Positions 1 to 6,413 of a stretch of 8,823 bases of DNA are shown here, piece after piece. Below the pieces are notes generated by a model. That model was not told the DNA's origin. It worked only from the letters and a program-made list of their open reading frames with translations, and searched no databases. Position 1 is the stretch's first letter, and each line of letters starts with the position of its first letter. Both the position numbers and the translations under genes were made by a program. The stretch spans positions 1-8,823 of the forward strand of contig CAMLNT010000085.1 in assembly GCA_946481425.1 (NCBI GenBank), given 5' to 3'. The stretch comes from an uncultured Brevundimonas sp. (GTDB lineage Bacteria; Pseudomonadota; Alphaproteobacteria; Caulobacterales; Caulobacteraceae).

Positions 1-164
1 GTGATTTCCCTCCCTGGCGCCGATCACGGTCGTCAGCGCTCTGAGGGCATGGGGACACGGACCCACGGTCTTGTCAACATTCCCTCACACGAGCGTGAAG
101 ATGTTGTCGATCGCTTGCGCCCGCCGAACCAACCTCGCTCGGTGGTCGTGCCGGCCGCCAGGCA
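1..164. other. Upstream region without a convincing gene
   Basis: I see no supported gene here. On the + strand the frame starting at base 1 stays open to a TGA at 166-168 (55 codons). It could be the tail of an upstream gene, but its codon third positions are clearly less GC-rich than those of the his genes, and the translation has no motif I recognise. The - strand frames that cross this stretch run into the regulator gene and look like shadows. A 4-bp stem (TCAG, loop CGCT, CTGA, at about 33-44) has no T-tract, so I do not call a terminator. Confidence 0.4.
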
Positions 165-191
165 TTGACAAGTGTGCCAGCGTAGTAATAC
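165..191 (+). promoter_or_regulatory. Putative promoter of the his operon
   Basis: A perfect -35 hexamer TTGACA lies at 165-170. The best -10 candidate is TAATAC at 186-191 (15-base spacer). Read against the Caulobacter housekeeping pattern TTGACGS-N10-14-GCTANAWC, TTGACAA is followed after 12 bases by AGTAATAC at 184-191, which fits in part. Transcription would start at about 197-199, only a few bases before the ATG at 202. This is the only good -35 seen upstream of the operon. The hexamer and spacing are visible in the sequence; promoter function is inferred. Confidence 0.55.
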
Positions 192-201
192 AGCGCTACA
201 C
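172..201. promoter_or_regulatory. Candidate operator: imperfect 30-bp dyad over the promoter
   Basis: The 30 bases centred between 186 and 187 form an interrupted dyad. GTGT (172-175) mirrors ACAC (198-201), and the inner GTA (182-184) mirrors TAC (189-191). In total 9 of the 15 possible pairs match. The dyad covers the spacer, the -10 and the likely start point, and ends against the regulator's ATG. This is where a TrpR-type repressor would sit to control its own operon. The symmetry is visible; binding by the adjacent regulator is inferred. Confidence 0.33.
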
Positions 202-501
202 ATGAAGCCTGCCAACGATACTCCCGAGGACCGCCTGCTGCAGGCCTTCCTCTCGCTCCAGACAACTGACGAGGTCCGCGACCTCCTGGCCGACCTGTGC
301 ACGCCCTCCGAGGTGCGCGCTTTCGTCGAGCGGCTGGAGGTCGCGCGCCTTCTGGACCAGGGCGACATGTCTTACCGGCAGATCGCTGAACGGGCCGGAG
401 CCAGCACCACGACCGTGGTCCGCGTCGCTCGCTTCCTCAAGGAAATGCCCTACAACGGCTATCGCCGGGCCCTGGACCGCATGGCCGGGGGCGGCGAATG
501 A
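202..501 (+). CDS. TrpR-family (YerC/YecD type) transcriptional regulator, probable his-operon repressor
   Basis: This 99-residue helical protein belongs to the YerC/YecD branch of the Trp-repressor superfamily. Residues 12-52 contain the family pattern LxxxxxDLCTPSEVRAFVERLEVARLL. Residues 56-79 are the helix-turn-helix (MSYRQIAERAGASTTTVVRV), followed by the typical GYRRALDRM tail. It is probably a DNA-binding dimer that senses histidine or a pathway intermediate. This is inferred from its place as first gene of the his operon and from comparative-genomic proposals that relatives (HisR/YerC) control his genes. I chose ATG 202 because the upstream GTG at 172 lies inside the promoter and a transcript starting near 198 could not include it. 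No Shine-Dalgarno precedes ATG 202, so translation may be leaderless. The stop overlaps the hisG start as ATGA. The family call is firm, the ligand is not. Confidence 0.85.
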   Translation: MKPANDTPEDRLLQAFLSLQTTDEVRDLLADLCTPSEVRAFVERLEVARLLDQGDMSYRQIAERAGASTTTVVRVARFLKEMPYNGYRRALDRMAGGGE

Positions 502-1388
502 GCCCGGTCGAGGATCGTCTCCGCATCGCCGTTCAGAAGAGCGGACGATTGTCGGACCGGAGCCTGGAGTTGCTCCGTTCGGCGGGTCTTCGGGTCAACC
601 GCGGCGCCAACGACCTGCTCTACCGTATCGAGAACTACCCGATCGACGTTCTGCGTGTGCGCGACGACGACATCACAACCTTCGTCGCCGACGGTGTATG
701 TGATCTCGGAGTGGTCGGGCTGAATGTCCTTGAGGAACATGCGGCGCGCCGCAATGGCCCGCGGCCTGAGGTCGTCATGCCTCTCGGTTTTGGGCGCTGC
801 GCCCTGAAGATCGCAACAGCCCGCGAAACCTTATGGACCGGTCCGCAAGGGCTCTCCGGCCAACGCATCGCGACCTCCTATCCCGGCGTTCTGGGAGGCT
901 GGCTTCGGGATCGGGGGATCGACGCCGAGATCGTGGAACTCCACGGCGCCGTCGAGGTCGCACCCCGGCTGCGGGTGGCCCAGGCCATTTGCGATCTGGT
1001 GTCGACCGGCGCGACCCTGGAGGCCAATGGCCTCGAGGCGCGCGAGACGGTGCTCGACAGCGAGGCCGTCCTGGTCCGTTCGCCCAAGGGGGTGCCGGCG
1101 CGTCATGCACATCTGGCTGAGGTGCTGACCGAACGACTGGCCGGCGTCGTCGCCGCCCAGGGGTCCAAATACGTCATGCTGAACGCCCCGCGCAGCGCGC
1201 TTGCCGAGATCACGCGTCTGCTTCCAGGCGCGGGCGCGCCGACAGTGACGCCTCTGGCGGGAGAACAGGACGCCGTCGCCGTCCATGCGGTCTGCCAGGA
1301 GAACGTTTTCTGGGAGACGCTGGAACGCCTGAAGACCGCGGGCGCCTCGGCCATCCTCGTCCTGCCCATCGAAAAGATGATGCTCTAG
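498..1388 (+). CDS. hisG: ATP phosphoribosyltransferase, long form (HisG)
   Basis: HisG catalyses the first committed step of histidine synthesis, condensing ATP with PRPP to phosphoribosyl-ATP in the cytoplasm. The 296-residue length and the opening RLRIAVQKSGRLSD (residues 7-20) match the long, hexameric form of E. coli. Residues 166-174 (DLVSTGATL) form the PRPP phosphate-binding loop. Residues from about 223 to 296 are the C-terminal ACT-like domain that binds histidine for feedback inhibition, ending in SAILVLPIEKMML as in enteric enzymes. Because this regulatory domain is present, no HisZ partner is needed, and none is seen in the operon. The start ATG overlaps the regulator's stop by 4 bases, with only a weak G-rich stretch ahead of it, so translational coupling is likely. 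Control is therefore probably double: feedback on the enzyme and repression of the operon. Confidence 0.96.
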   Translation: MSPVEDRLRIAVQKSGRLSDRSLELLRSAGLRVNRGANDLLYRIENYPIDVLRVRDDDITTFVADGVCDLGVVGLNVLEEHAARRNGPRPEVVMPLGFGRCALKIATARETLWTGPQGLSGQRIATSYPGVLGGWLRDRGIDAEIVELHGAVEVAPRLRVAQAICDLVSTGATLEANGLEARETVLDSEAVLVRSPKGVPARHAHLAEVLTERLAGVVAAQGSKYVMLNAPRSALAEITRLLPGAGAPTVTPLAGEQDAVAVHAVCQENVFWETLERLKTAGASAILVLPIEKMML

Positions 1389-1393
1389 TCGCC

Positions 1394-2695
1394 ATGCAAC
1401 AGATCGACTGGAAAACCGCCGACGCGGAGACGCGCGACCGGACGCTGTCGCGGCCCGTGCAGACTCGGTCCGAGGCCGTGAGCGAAGGAGTCCGCCGCAT
1501 CGTGCAGGACATTCGCTCGGACGGCCTTGCCGCCTTGAATGCCTGGGCGGTCAAGCTCGACGGCGCGCCCTTGCGGCGTATCGAGATCGCCGACGCCGTG
1601 GTCGAGGCCGCGCGCCAGGCCGTCGCGGCGGAGGATCTCGCGGCCCTGCGGCTCGCGGCCGAAAACATTCGCCGCTTTCACAAGGCGGACCGGCCCAGTG
1701 ACGGACCGGACATCGAAACATCTCCCGGCGTCGTCAGTCGCAGGGTCTGGAGACCGGTGGACTCCGTCGGTCTCTACGTCCCGGCCGGGACCGCCCCCCT
1801 GTTCTCCACGCTTCTGATGCTCGCGATTCCGGCCGAGGTCGCGGGCGTGCCGAACCGGGTGGCGGTCACGCCCCCCGGGCCGGATGGATCGGTCCATCCG
1901 ATGATGGTGCTGGCCGCGCGAGAAGCCGGTCTGGACGCGCTCTGGGTGGTGGGTGGAGCCCAGGCCATCGCCGGTCTGGCCTTTGGGGCGGGTCTGCCGC
2001 GCGCCGACAAGATCTTCGGCCCCGGCAATGCCTGGGTGGCCGAAGCCAAGCGCCAGGTCTCCGAACTTCCCGGCGGCCCCGACCGCGACTTGCCGGCCGG
2101 TCCGAGCGAGCTTCTCGTCATCGCGGACGAGGCCGCTGATCCCGAAGTCGTCGCAGCGGATCTGCTTAGCCAGGCCGAGCACGACGAGGATGCCCAGGTG
2201 CTGCTCGTCACGCCTTCAGCCACCCTGGCTCAAGCGACGGCGAAAGCATTGGAACGCCGCATCGCCGCTCTGCCGCGGGCGGAGGTGGCGCGCCGGTCGC
2301 TGTCCAGCGGCGCGACAATCCTGGCCAAGGACCTGGACGAGGCCATCGACATATCGAACCGCTACGGTCCCGAACATCTGTCTCTGCAGGTAAGGGATCC
2401 GGCGGCGCTGATCGGAATGATCCGGCACGCCGGCACGGTATTCGCCGGCGGCGGCGCCGCAGAGACCTTTGGCGACTATCTGTCCGGCCCGAGCCACGTC
2501 CTGCCGACCGATGGCGCCGCGCGGACCTTCTCAGGGGTTACCACCGCGACCTTCATGAAAAGCTTTGCGGTGCAGCGTGTCGCGCCCGAAGCCCTGCCCG
2601 AACTGGCAGCGGCGGCGGCCCGGCTCGCACGGCTCGAGGGGCTGGAGGCCCACGCCCAGGCGGCAGAAGCACGTCTCGCGGAGCGCCTGCGATGA
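1394..2695 (+). CDS. hisD: Histidinol dehydrogenase (HisD)
   Basis: HisD is the last enzyme of the pathway. It oxidises L-histidinol to L-histidine in two NAD-dependent steps at a zinc site. The 433-residue length is normal. The expected metal ligands are at Q260 and H263 (SQAEHDEDAQ), D361 (GDYLSGPSHVLPT) and H420 (EGLEAHAQ). The catalytic pair E327-H328 lies in NRYGPEHL. The nucleotide-binding segment FGPGNAWVAEAK (208-219) and DLPAGPSELLVIADE (232-246) are intact. The region before D361 reads AGGGAAETFGDY, where many homologues have a Pro-Glu; the key Asp is kept. The gene starts 5 bases after hisG, the only gap in the operon, with no strong ribosome-binding site, so it is probably read by coupling. 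Its stop overlaps hisCB as ATGA. Confidence 0.96.
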   Translation: MQQIDWKTADAETRDRTLSRPVQTRSEAVSEGVRRIVQDIRSDGLAALNAWAVKLDGAPLRRIEIADAVVEAARQAVAAEDLAALRLAAENIRRFHKADRPSDGPDIETSPGVVSRRVWRPVDSVGLYVPAGTAPLFSTLLMLAIPAEVAGVPNRVAVTPPGPDGSVHPMMVLAAREAGLDALWVVGGAQAIAGLAFGAGLPRADKIFGPGNAWVAEAKRQVSELPGGPDRDLPAGPSELLVIADEAADPEVVAADLLSQAEHDEDAQVLLVTPSATLAQATAKALERRIAALPRAEVARRSLSSGATILAKDLDEAIDISNRYGPEHLSLQVRDPAALIGMIRHAGTVFAGGGAAETFGDYLSGPSHVLPTDGAARTFSGVTTATFMKSFAVQRVAPEALPELAAAAARLARLEGLEAHAQAAEARLAERLR

Positions 2696-4338
2696 GCGGC
2701 CTTGCAGAGCGCCTGGCGCGGCCCGAAATCCTCGCGCTGCATCCTTTCGATCTCGCCGCGCGAGACGGGGGTGACGATGTGCGCCTCGACGCCAACGAGA
2801 GCCCTTTTGCGCCGCTGATCGACGGGCCCCTGGCAAGGGATTTGAACCGTTATCCGGAGCCGCAGCCGGCCTTGCTACGCAGGCGTCTGGCGGCGCTGTA
2901 CGGAGCGCCGGCCGAGAACGTGCTGGTGACGCGCGGCGGCGACGACGCGATTGACATCCTCATCCGCGCCTATTGTCGGCCGGGCGTGGACGGCGTGTTG
3001 GTCTGCCCGCCGACCTTTTCGGCCTATGCCCATTTCGCAAGCGTGCAGGGGGCGCGGGTGGTCGAGGTTCCTTTGACCCCCGACTTCGCCGTAGACGCTC
3101 AGGCAGTGGTCGACGCCGTCCGGTCCGACGGGCGTATCAAGGTCGTCGTCGTCTGCTCGCCCAATAATCCCACGGGCGACGTCACAGCGCCGGGTGTCGT
3201 CCGCGAGCTCGCGGCCGCGCTGCCGGAGGTGCTGGTCCTGCTCGACGAGGCCTATGTCGAGTTCGCGGATGTCGAAAGCCTGGCAAGCGAGGCGGCGCGG
3301 AGCGAGAACCTCGTCGTGCTCCGGACGCTGTCGAAGGCCTGGGGGGCGGCTTCGGCTCGGGTAGGCGCCCTGGTGGGTCCGACCGATGTGCTCGAAGTCG
3401 CCGCCCGGACCTTGCCGCCTTACCCCCTTCCTGGGCCCTCAATCGAGGCGGCCCTGGCGATCCTGTCGCCCTCCCGCCGCCGGCTGGTCGAGGAGCGCAT
3501 CAAGCTGCTGAAGGCCGAGCGCCAGCGACTGGCTGACGGTCTGGCGCGGTCGCCGTGGCTCGATGCGGTGAGACCGAGCGGCGGCAACTTCCTCCTTCTG
3601 CAAGCGCGGGACGCCGAGAGCTTGAAGGCGCGGCTTGCGCGGTGCGGCGTGCGGGCCCGCTTCCGGCCGCAAGCGGCCCCGGGCGGCGTGCGTCTGACGG
3701 TGGGAACAGCCGCCGAAAATGATCTGGCGCTCGCAGCCTTCGAGGTCGCCGCGCCGGCAGCCGCTACACGTCGTGCGGAGGTGACGCGAGACACCCGCGA
3801 GACGCGGATCGCCGTCGCCGTGGACCTCGACCGGCCGGAGCCGCGACGCATCAGCACCGGCATCGGCTTTTATGACCACATGCTGGACCAGGTGGCCGCC
3901 CACGCAGGCATCTCCTTGGTGGTGGCGTGCGAGGGTGACCTCGAGATCGATCCGCACCATACCGTGGAGGACTGTGCCCTCGCTGTCGGCGCAGCGCTTC
4001 GGCAGGCTCTGGGCGACCGACGCGGGATCGGGCGCTACGGTTTCGTCCTGCCTATGGACGAGGCCCAGGCGACCGTCAGCATGGATCTGTCGGGCAGGCC
4101 CTTCGCGCGGTTCGAAGCCTCCTTCTCGACAGACCGGATCGGTGACTATCCGACGGCCCTCACAGCGCATGTTTTCCGGTCCCTGGCCGACTCACTGGGC
4201 GCCGCAATCCACGTCCGCGTGGATGGCGATGACGATCACCACAAGACCGAGGCTGCATTCAAAGGCCTGGGGCGGGCGCTGCGGCAGGCGGTGCGAATGG
4301 ATGGTGGCGCGGTGCCGTCCACCAAAGGCGTGCTGTGA
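2692..4338 (+). CDS. hisCB: Fusion of histidinol-phosphate aminotransferase and imidazoleglycerol-phosphate dehydratase (HisC-HisB)
   Basis: One uninterrupted 548-residue frame carries two enzymes. Residues 1 to about 352 are a class I/II PLP aminotransferase (HisC): ANESPF near 34, SPNNPTG (156-162), DEAYVEF (185-191), Schiff-base lysine K215 in RTLSKAWG, R223, and the substrate-binding RLTVGT (334-339). A linker of about eight Ala/Pro-rich residues follows. Residues from about 361 to 548 are the dehydratase (IGPD) with its manganese motifs HHTVED (422-427) and HHKTE (516-520), plus FYDHMLDQ (393-400) and C-terminal PSTKGVL. The dehydratase makes imidazole-acetol phosphate, which the aminotransferase converts to histidinol phosphate, so the fusion joins consecutive steps. 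The IGPD half resembles E. coli HisB (GFVLPMDEA, VFRSL, LRQAVRM), but the N-terminal HAD phosphatase of E. coli HisB is missing. GGAG at 2680-2683 lies 8 bases before the ATG. No stop or frame shift separates the halves. Confidence 0.95.
   Translation: MSGLAERLARPEILALHPFDLAARDGGDDVRLDANESPFAPLIDGPLARDLNRYPEPQPALLRRRLAALYGAPAENVLVTRGGDDAIDILIRAYCRPGVDGVLVCPPTFSAYAHFASVQGARVVEVPLTPDFAVDAQAVVDAVRSDGRIKVVVVCSPNNPTGDVTAPGVVRELAAALPEVLVLLDEAYVEFADVESLASEAARSENLVVLRTLSKAWGAASARVGALVGPTDVLEVAARTLPPYPLPGPSIEAALAILSPSRRRLVEERIKLLKAERQRLADGLARSPWLDAVRPSGGNFLLLQARDAESLKARLARCGVRARFRPQAAPGGVRLTVGTAAENDLALAAFEVAAPAAATRRAEVTRDTRETRIAVAVDLDRPEPRRISTGIGFYDHMLDQVAAHAGISLVVACEGDLEIDPHHTVEDCALAVGAALRQALGDRRGIGRYGFVLPMDEAQATVSMDLSGRPFARFEASFSTDRIGDYPTALTAHVFRSLADSLGAAIHVRVDGDDDHHKTEAAFKGLGRALRQAVRMDGGAVPSTKGVL
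3777..3784 (+). promoter_or_regulatory. Internal Shine-Dalgarno-like sequence at the HisC/HisB domain boundary
   Basis: GGAGGTGA, a perfect 8-base match to the anti-Shine-Dalgarno complement, lies in codons 362-365, where the dehydratase domain begins. No ATG, GTG or TTG follows at a working distance (5-10 bases). It is therefore either chance in the codons for Ala-Glu-Val-Thr, a pause site between domains, or a relic of a separate hisB ribosome-binding site. The match is visible; any function is speculation. Confidence 0.25.
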
Positions 4339-4934
4339 ACCTGGCCGTGATTGATATTGGGGTCGGCAACACGGCCTCCATGGTCTGGGCGCTGGAGCGC
4401 CTGGGCGCCAGTCCCGTCCTGACGTCTGACCCGTCCCGTGCTGCAGAGGCCGAGCGCCTCGTCTTTCCAGGTGTCGGCGCTGCCGCGCACGCCATGGAGC
4501 GTCTGGAGCAGCTGGGGCTCGATCGGGTGTTGAAGACGTTCAGCCGGCCTCTGCTGGGGGTCTGCCTTGGAATGCAAATGTTCTTTGATGGCAGCGAGGA
4601 AGGCGACGCCCGCGGGCTGGGCCTGTTGCCGGGGCAGGTGACCCGGATCGAGCCGTCTCACGACCGCCCGTCACCTCACATGGGCTGGAACCGGCTGATC
4701 GTCGGCAACCAGCCTGACCCCTTGCTCGACGGCGTTGAAGACGGAGCCCACGCCTATTTCGTGCACGGCTATGCCGTGGATGTCGGCGTCAATACCATCG
4801 CGACCACGGACTACGGTCGGGCTTTCTCCGCCATGGTGCGAAAGGGCAATGTCTGGGGCTGCCAGTTCCATCCGGAACGCTCGGGCCCGACGGGCGCTCG
4901 CATCCTCTCGAACTTCCTGGTCGCGCGATGCTGA
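4335..4934 (+). CDS. hisH: Imidazole glycerol phosphate synthase, glutaminase subunit (HisH)
   Basis: HisH is the class I glutamine amidotransferase that hydrolyses glutamine and channels ammonia to HisF, forming the heterodimeric synthase that makes imidazole glycerol phosphate and AICAR. The 199 residues show the full catalytic triad: nucleophile C77 in LLGVCLGMQ, and H179 and E181 in CQFHPERSG. The oxyanion segment FPGVG (44-48) and HMGWN (115-119) are present. The start is GTG 4335, which overlaps the hisCB stop as GTGA. AAAGG at 4324-4328 sits 6 bases upstream, a good ribosome-binding site within the hisCB end. Its partner gene hisF lies two genes downstream, so the order H-A-F follows the classical operon. 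The last 7 bases overlap hisA. Confidence 0.96.
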   Translation: MNLAVIDIGVGNTASMVWALERLGASPVLTSDPSRAAEAERLVFPGVGAAAHAMERLEQLGLDRVLKTFSRPLLGVCLGMQMFFDGSEEGDARGLGLLPGQVTRIEPSHDRPSPHMGWNRLIVGNQPDPLLDGVEDGAHAYFVHGYAVDVGVNTIATTDYGRAFSAMVRKGNVWGCQFHPERSGPTGARILSNFLVARC

Positions 4935-5656
4935 TCCTGCCGGCGATAGACCTCAGGCAGGGTGTTTGCGTACGCTTGCTGCACGGACGCTTCGACGCCG
5001 TGACGCGATACGACGACGATCCGGGCGCACGCCTGGCCGCATTCGAGGCGGCCGGCGCCGAATGGACCCACATCGTGGATCTCGATGGGGCCCAGGCGGG
5101 AACGCCGGTCCAGCATGACCTCATCGGTAGCCTGGCCAGGTCGTCAGGTGTGCGGATCCAGGCGGGCGGTGGGGTGCGTACCGCCGACGACGTCGCCCGG
5201 CTTCTTGATGCCGGCGCCGAACGGGTCGTCGTCGGGAGCGCGGCGGTTCGCGACCCGGCGGAGGTCATCGGCTGGCTGGAGCGCTTCGGACCCGATCACC
5301 TGACCATCGCTCTGGACGTGCGGCTGACGGATGCCGGGCCCATGGTGGCGACCAGCGGATGGACGGCTGGATCGGGCGTGTCACTCTGGGACGCGATTGA
5401 GCGTCTACAAGCCGGCTCGCCCAGACACCTGCTTGTAACGGATATCAGTCGTGACGGCGCCCTCGAAGGGCCGAACCTCGATCTCACGACAGATATTCTG
5501 GCGCGCCACCCGGACCACGCACTCCAGGCGTCAGGCGGAGTCTCGAGCCTCGACGATCTGGCCGCCCTGAGGGCGGTCGGCGCCCCCGCCGCGATCGTCG
5601 GGCGGGCTCTGTATGAAGGACGATTCACGCTCGAGGAGGCCATCGGTGCTGGCTAG
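4928..5656 (+). CDS. hisA: Phosphoribosylformimino-AICAR-phosphate (ProFAR) isomerase (HisA)
   Basis: HisA is a single-domain TIM barrel that opens the aminoaldose ring of ProFAR to the aminoketose PRFAR, the substrate of HisH-HisF. The 242 residues have the general base D8 (PAIDLRQG) on strand 1, the second catalytic aspartate D130 in IALDVR, and the phosphate-binding glycines QAGGGVR (78-84) and ASGGV (201-205). The segments SGW...SGVSL (143-153) and TDISRDGAL (171-179) resemble the enteric HisA rather than the usual alphaproteobacterial form, a judgement from memory. No clear Shine-Dalgarno precedes ATG 4928, and the start lies 7 bases inside hisH, so it is probably translated by coupling. 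It overlaps hisF by 11 bases if hisF starts at GTG 5646. Confidence 0.95.
   Translation: MLILPAIDLRQGVCVRLLHGRFDAVTRYDDDPGARLAAFEAAGAEWTHIVDLDGAQAGTPVQHDLIGSLARSSGVRIQAGGGVRTADDVARLLDAGAERVVVGSAAVRDPAEVIGWLERFGPDHLTIALDVRLTDAGPMVATSGWTAGSGVSLWDAIERLQAGSPRHLLVTDISRDGALEGPNLDLTTDILARHPDHALQASGGVSSLDDLAALRAVGAPAAIVGRALYEGRFTLEEAIGAG
5635..5639 (+). promoter_or_regulatory. Ribosome-binding site that fixes the hisF start
   Basis: GGAGG at 5635-5639, inside the end of hisA, lies exactly 6 bases before GTG 5646. The upstream ATG at 5613 has no such site and would add 11 residues not found in the family. This sets the hisF start at GTG 5646. Confidence 0.8.
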
Positions 5657-6413
5657 GCGGATCATTCCCTGCCTGGATGTACGCGACGGTCGGGTGGTCA
5701 AGGGCGTCCGGTTTCGGGACCACCAGGATGTCGGCGACCCTGTCGCGCTGGCGCGCCGGTATGCGGCAGACGGCGCTGACGAACTGGTCTTCTATGACAT
5801 TACGGCCAGTCCGGACGGGCGGAAGCCGCAGCTCGACTGGATCGAGGCGATCGCGAGAGTGATCGACATCCCGTTCACCGTGGCGGGCGGCATCCGCTCG
5901 GTCGATCAGGCGGTGGCCTGCCTCGCCGCGGGAGCCGACAAGATTTCGATCAACTCGCCGGCGCTCGAGCGCCCGGGGCTGATCGACGACATCGCCACGG
6001 TGGCGGGCAGCCAGTGCGTGGTCGTCGGCGTCGACAGCGAGTCGATTAAAGGCGAGTGGCGTGTGCGCCAGTACACTGGCGATCCGGACCGCCAACGTGA
6101 TCCCGGTCGGCTGACGCTGGACTGGATCGACGAGGCGCAAGGCCGGGGCGCGGGCGAGATCGTTCTCAACTGCATGAACCAGGACGGCGTGCGCCAGGGT
6201 TACGACCTGGAACAGCTGCGCGCCGCACGGGACCGGTTGGCTGTTCCGCTGGTAGCGTCCGGCGGGGCCGGGGCCGCCGAGCATTTCCGGGATGCGTTTG
6301 TCCGGGCGGACGTCTCAGGGGCCCTGGCGGCCAGCGTCTTTCACTCCGGAGCCCTGACGATCCCTCACCTGAAGCAAAGGCTTGCCCAATGGAACGTTCC
6401 CGTGCGCCCCTGA
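5646..6413 (+). CDS. hisF: Imidazole glycerol phosphate synthase, cyclase subunit (HisF)
   Basis: HisF is the TIM-barrel cyclase that takes ammonia from HisH and PRFAR from HisA and releases imidazole glycerol phosphate and AICAR, linking histidine to purine synthesis. From GTG 5646 it has 255 residues, the family's usual length. The catalytic aspartates fall at the canonical positions: D11 in [16 protein letters not shown] and D130 in VVVGVDSE. Phosphate-binding segments VAGGIRS (79-85) and VASGGAG near 205 are intact. [39 protein letters not shown] and ALAASVFH closely follow the enteric sequences. The start overlaps the hisA stop by 11 bases and the end overlaps hisIE by 25. The longer form from ATG 5613 lacks a ribosome-binding site and is unlikely. 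Confidence 0.95.
   Translation: MLARRIIPCLDVRDGRVVKGVRFRDHQDVGDPVALARRYAADGADELVFYDITASPDGRKPQLDWIEAIARVIDIPFTVAGGIRSVDQAVACLAAGADKISINSPALERPGLIDDIATVAGSQCVVVGVDSESIKGEWRVRQYTGDPDRQRDPGRLTLDWIDEAQGRGAGEIVLNCMNQDGVRQGYDLEQLRAARDRLAVPLVASGGAGAAEHFRDAFVRADVSGALAASVFHSGALTIPHLKQRLAQWNVPVRP

Noticed and set aside
172..201. GTG 172 as an alternative start for the TrpR-family gene, adding ten residues
   Set aside because: It lies between the -35 and -10 of the only good promoter, and the extra residues are not part of the family's core.
1385..2182. A 265-residue - strand frame opposite hisD
   Set aside because: It lies fully antisense to an intact hisD with all its catalytic residues; composition shadow.
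3439..4170. A 243-residue - strand frame opposite hisCB
   Set aside because: Antisense to conserved HisC and IGPD motifs, with no recognisable domain of its own.
5613..5645. ATG 5613 as the hisF start
   Set aside because: No ribosome-binding site and an unmatched 11-residue extension; GTG 5646 has GGAGG at 6 bases and gives the normal length.
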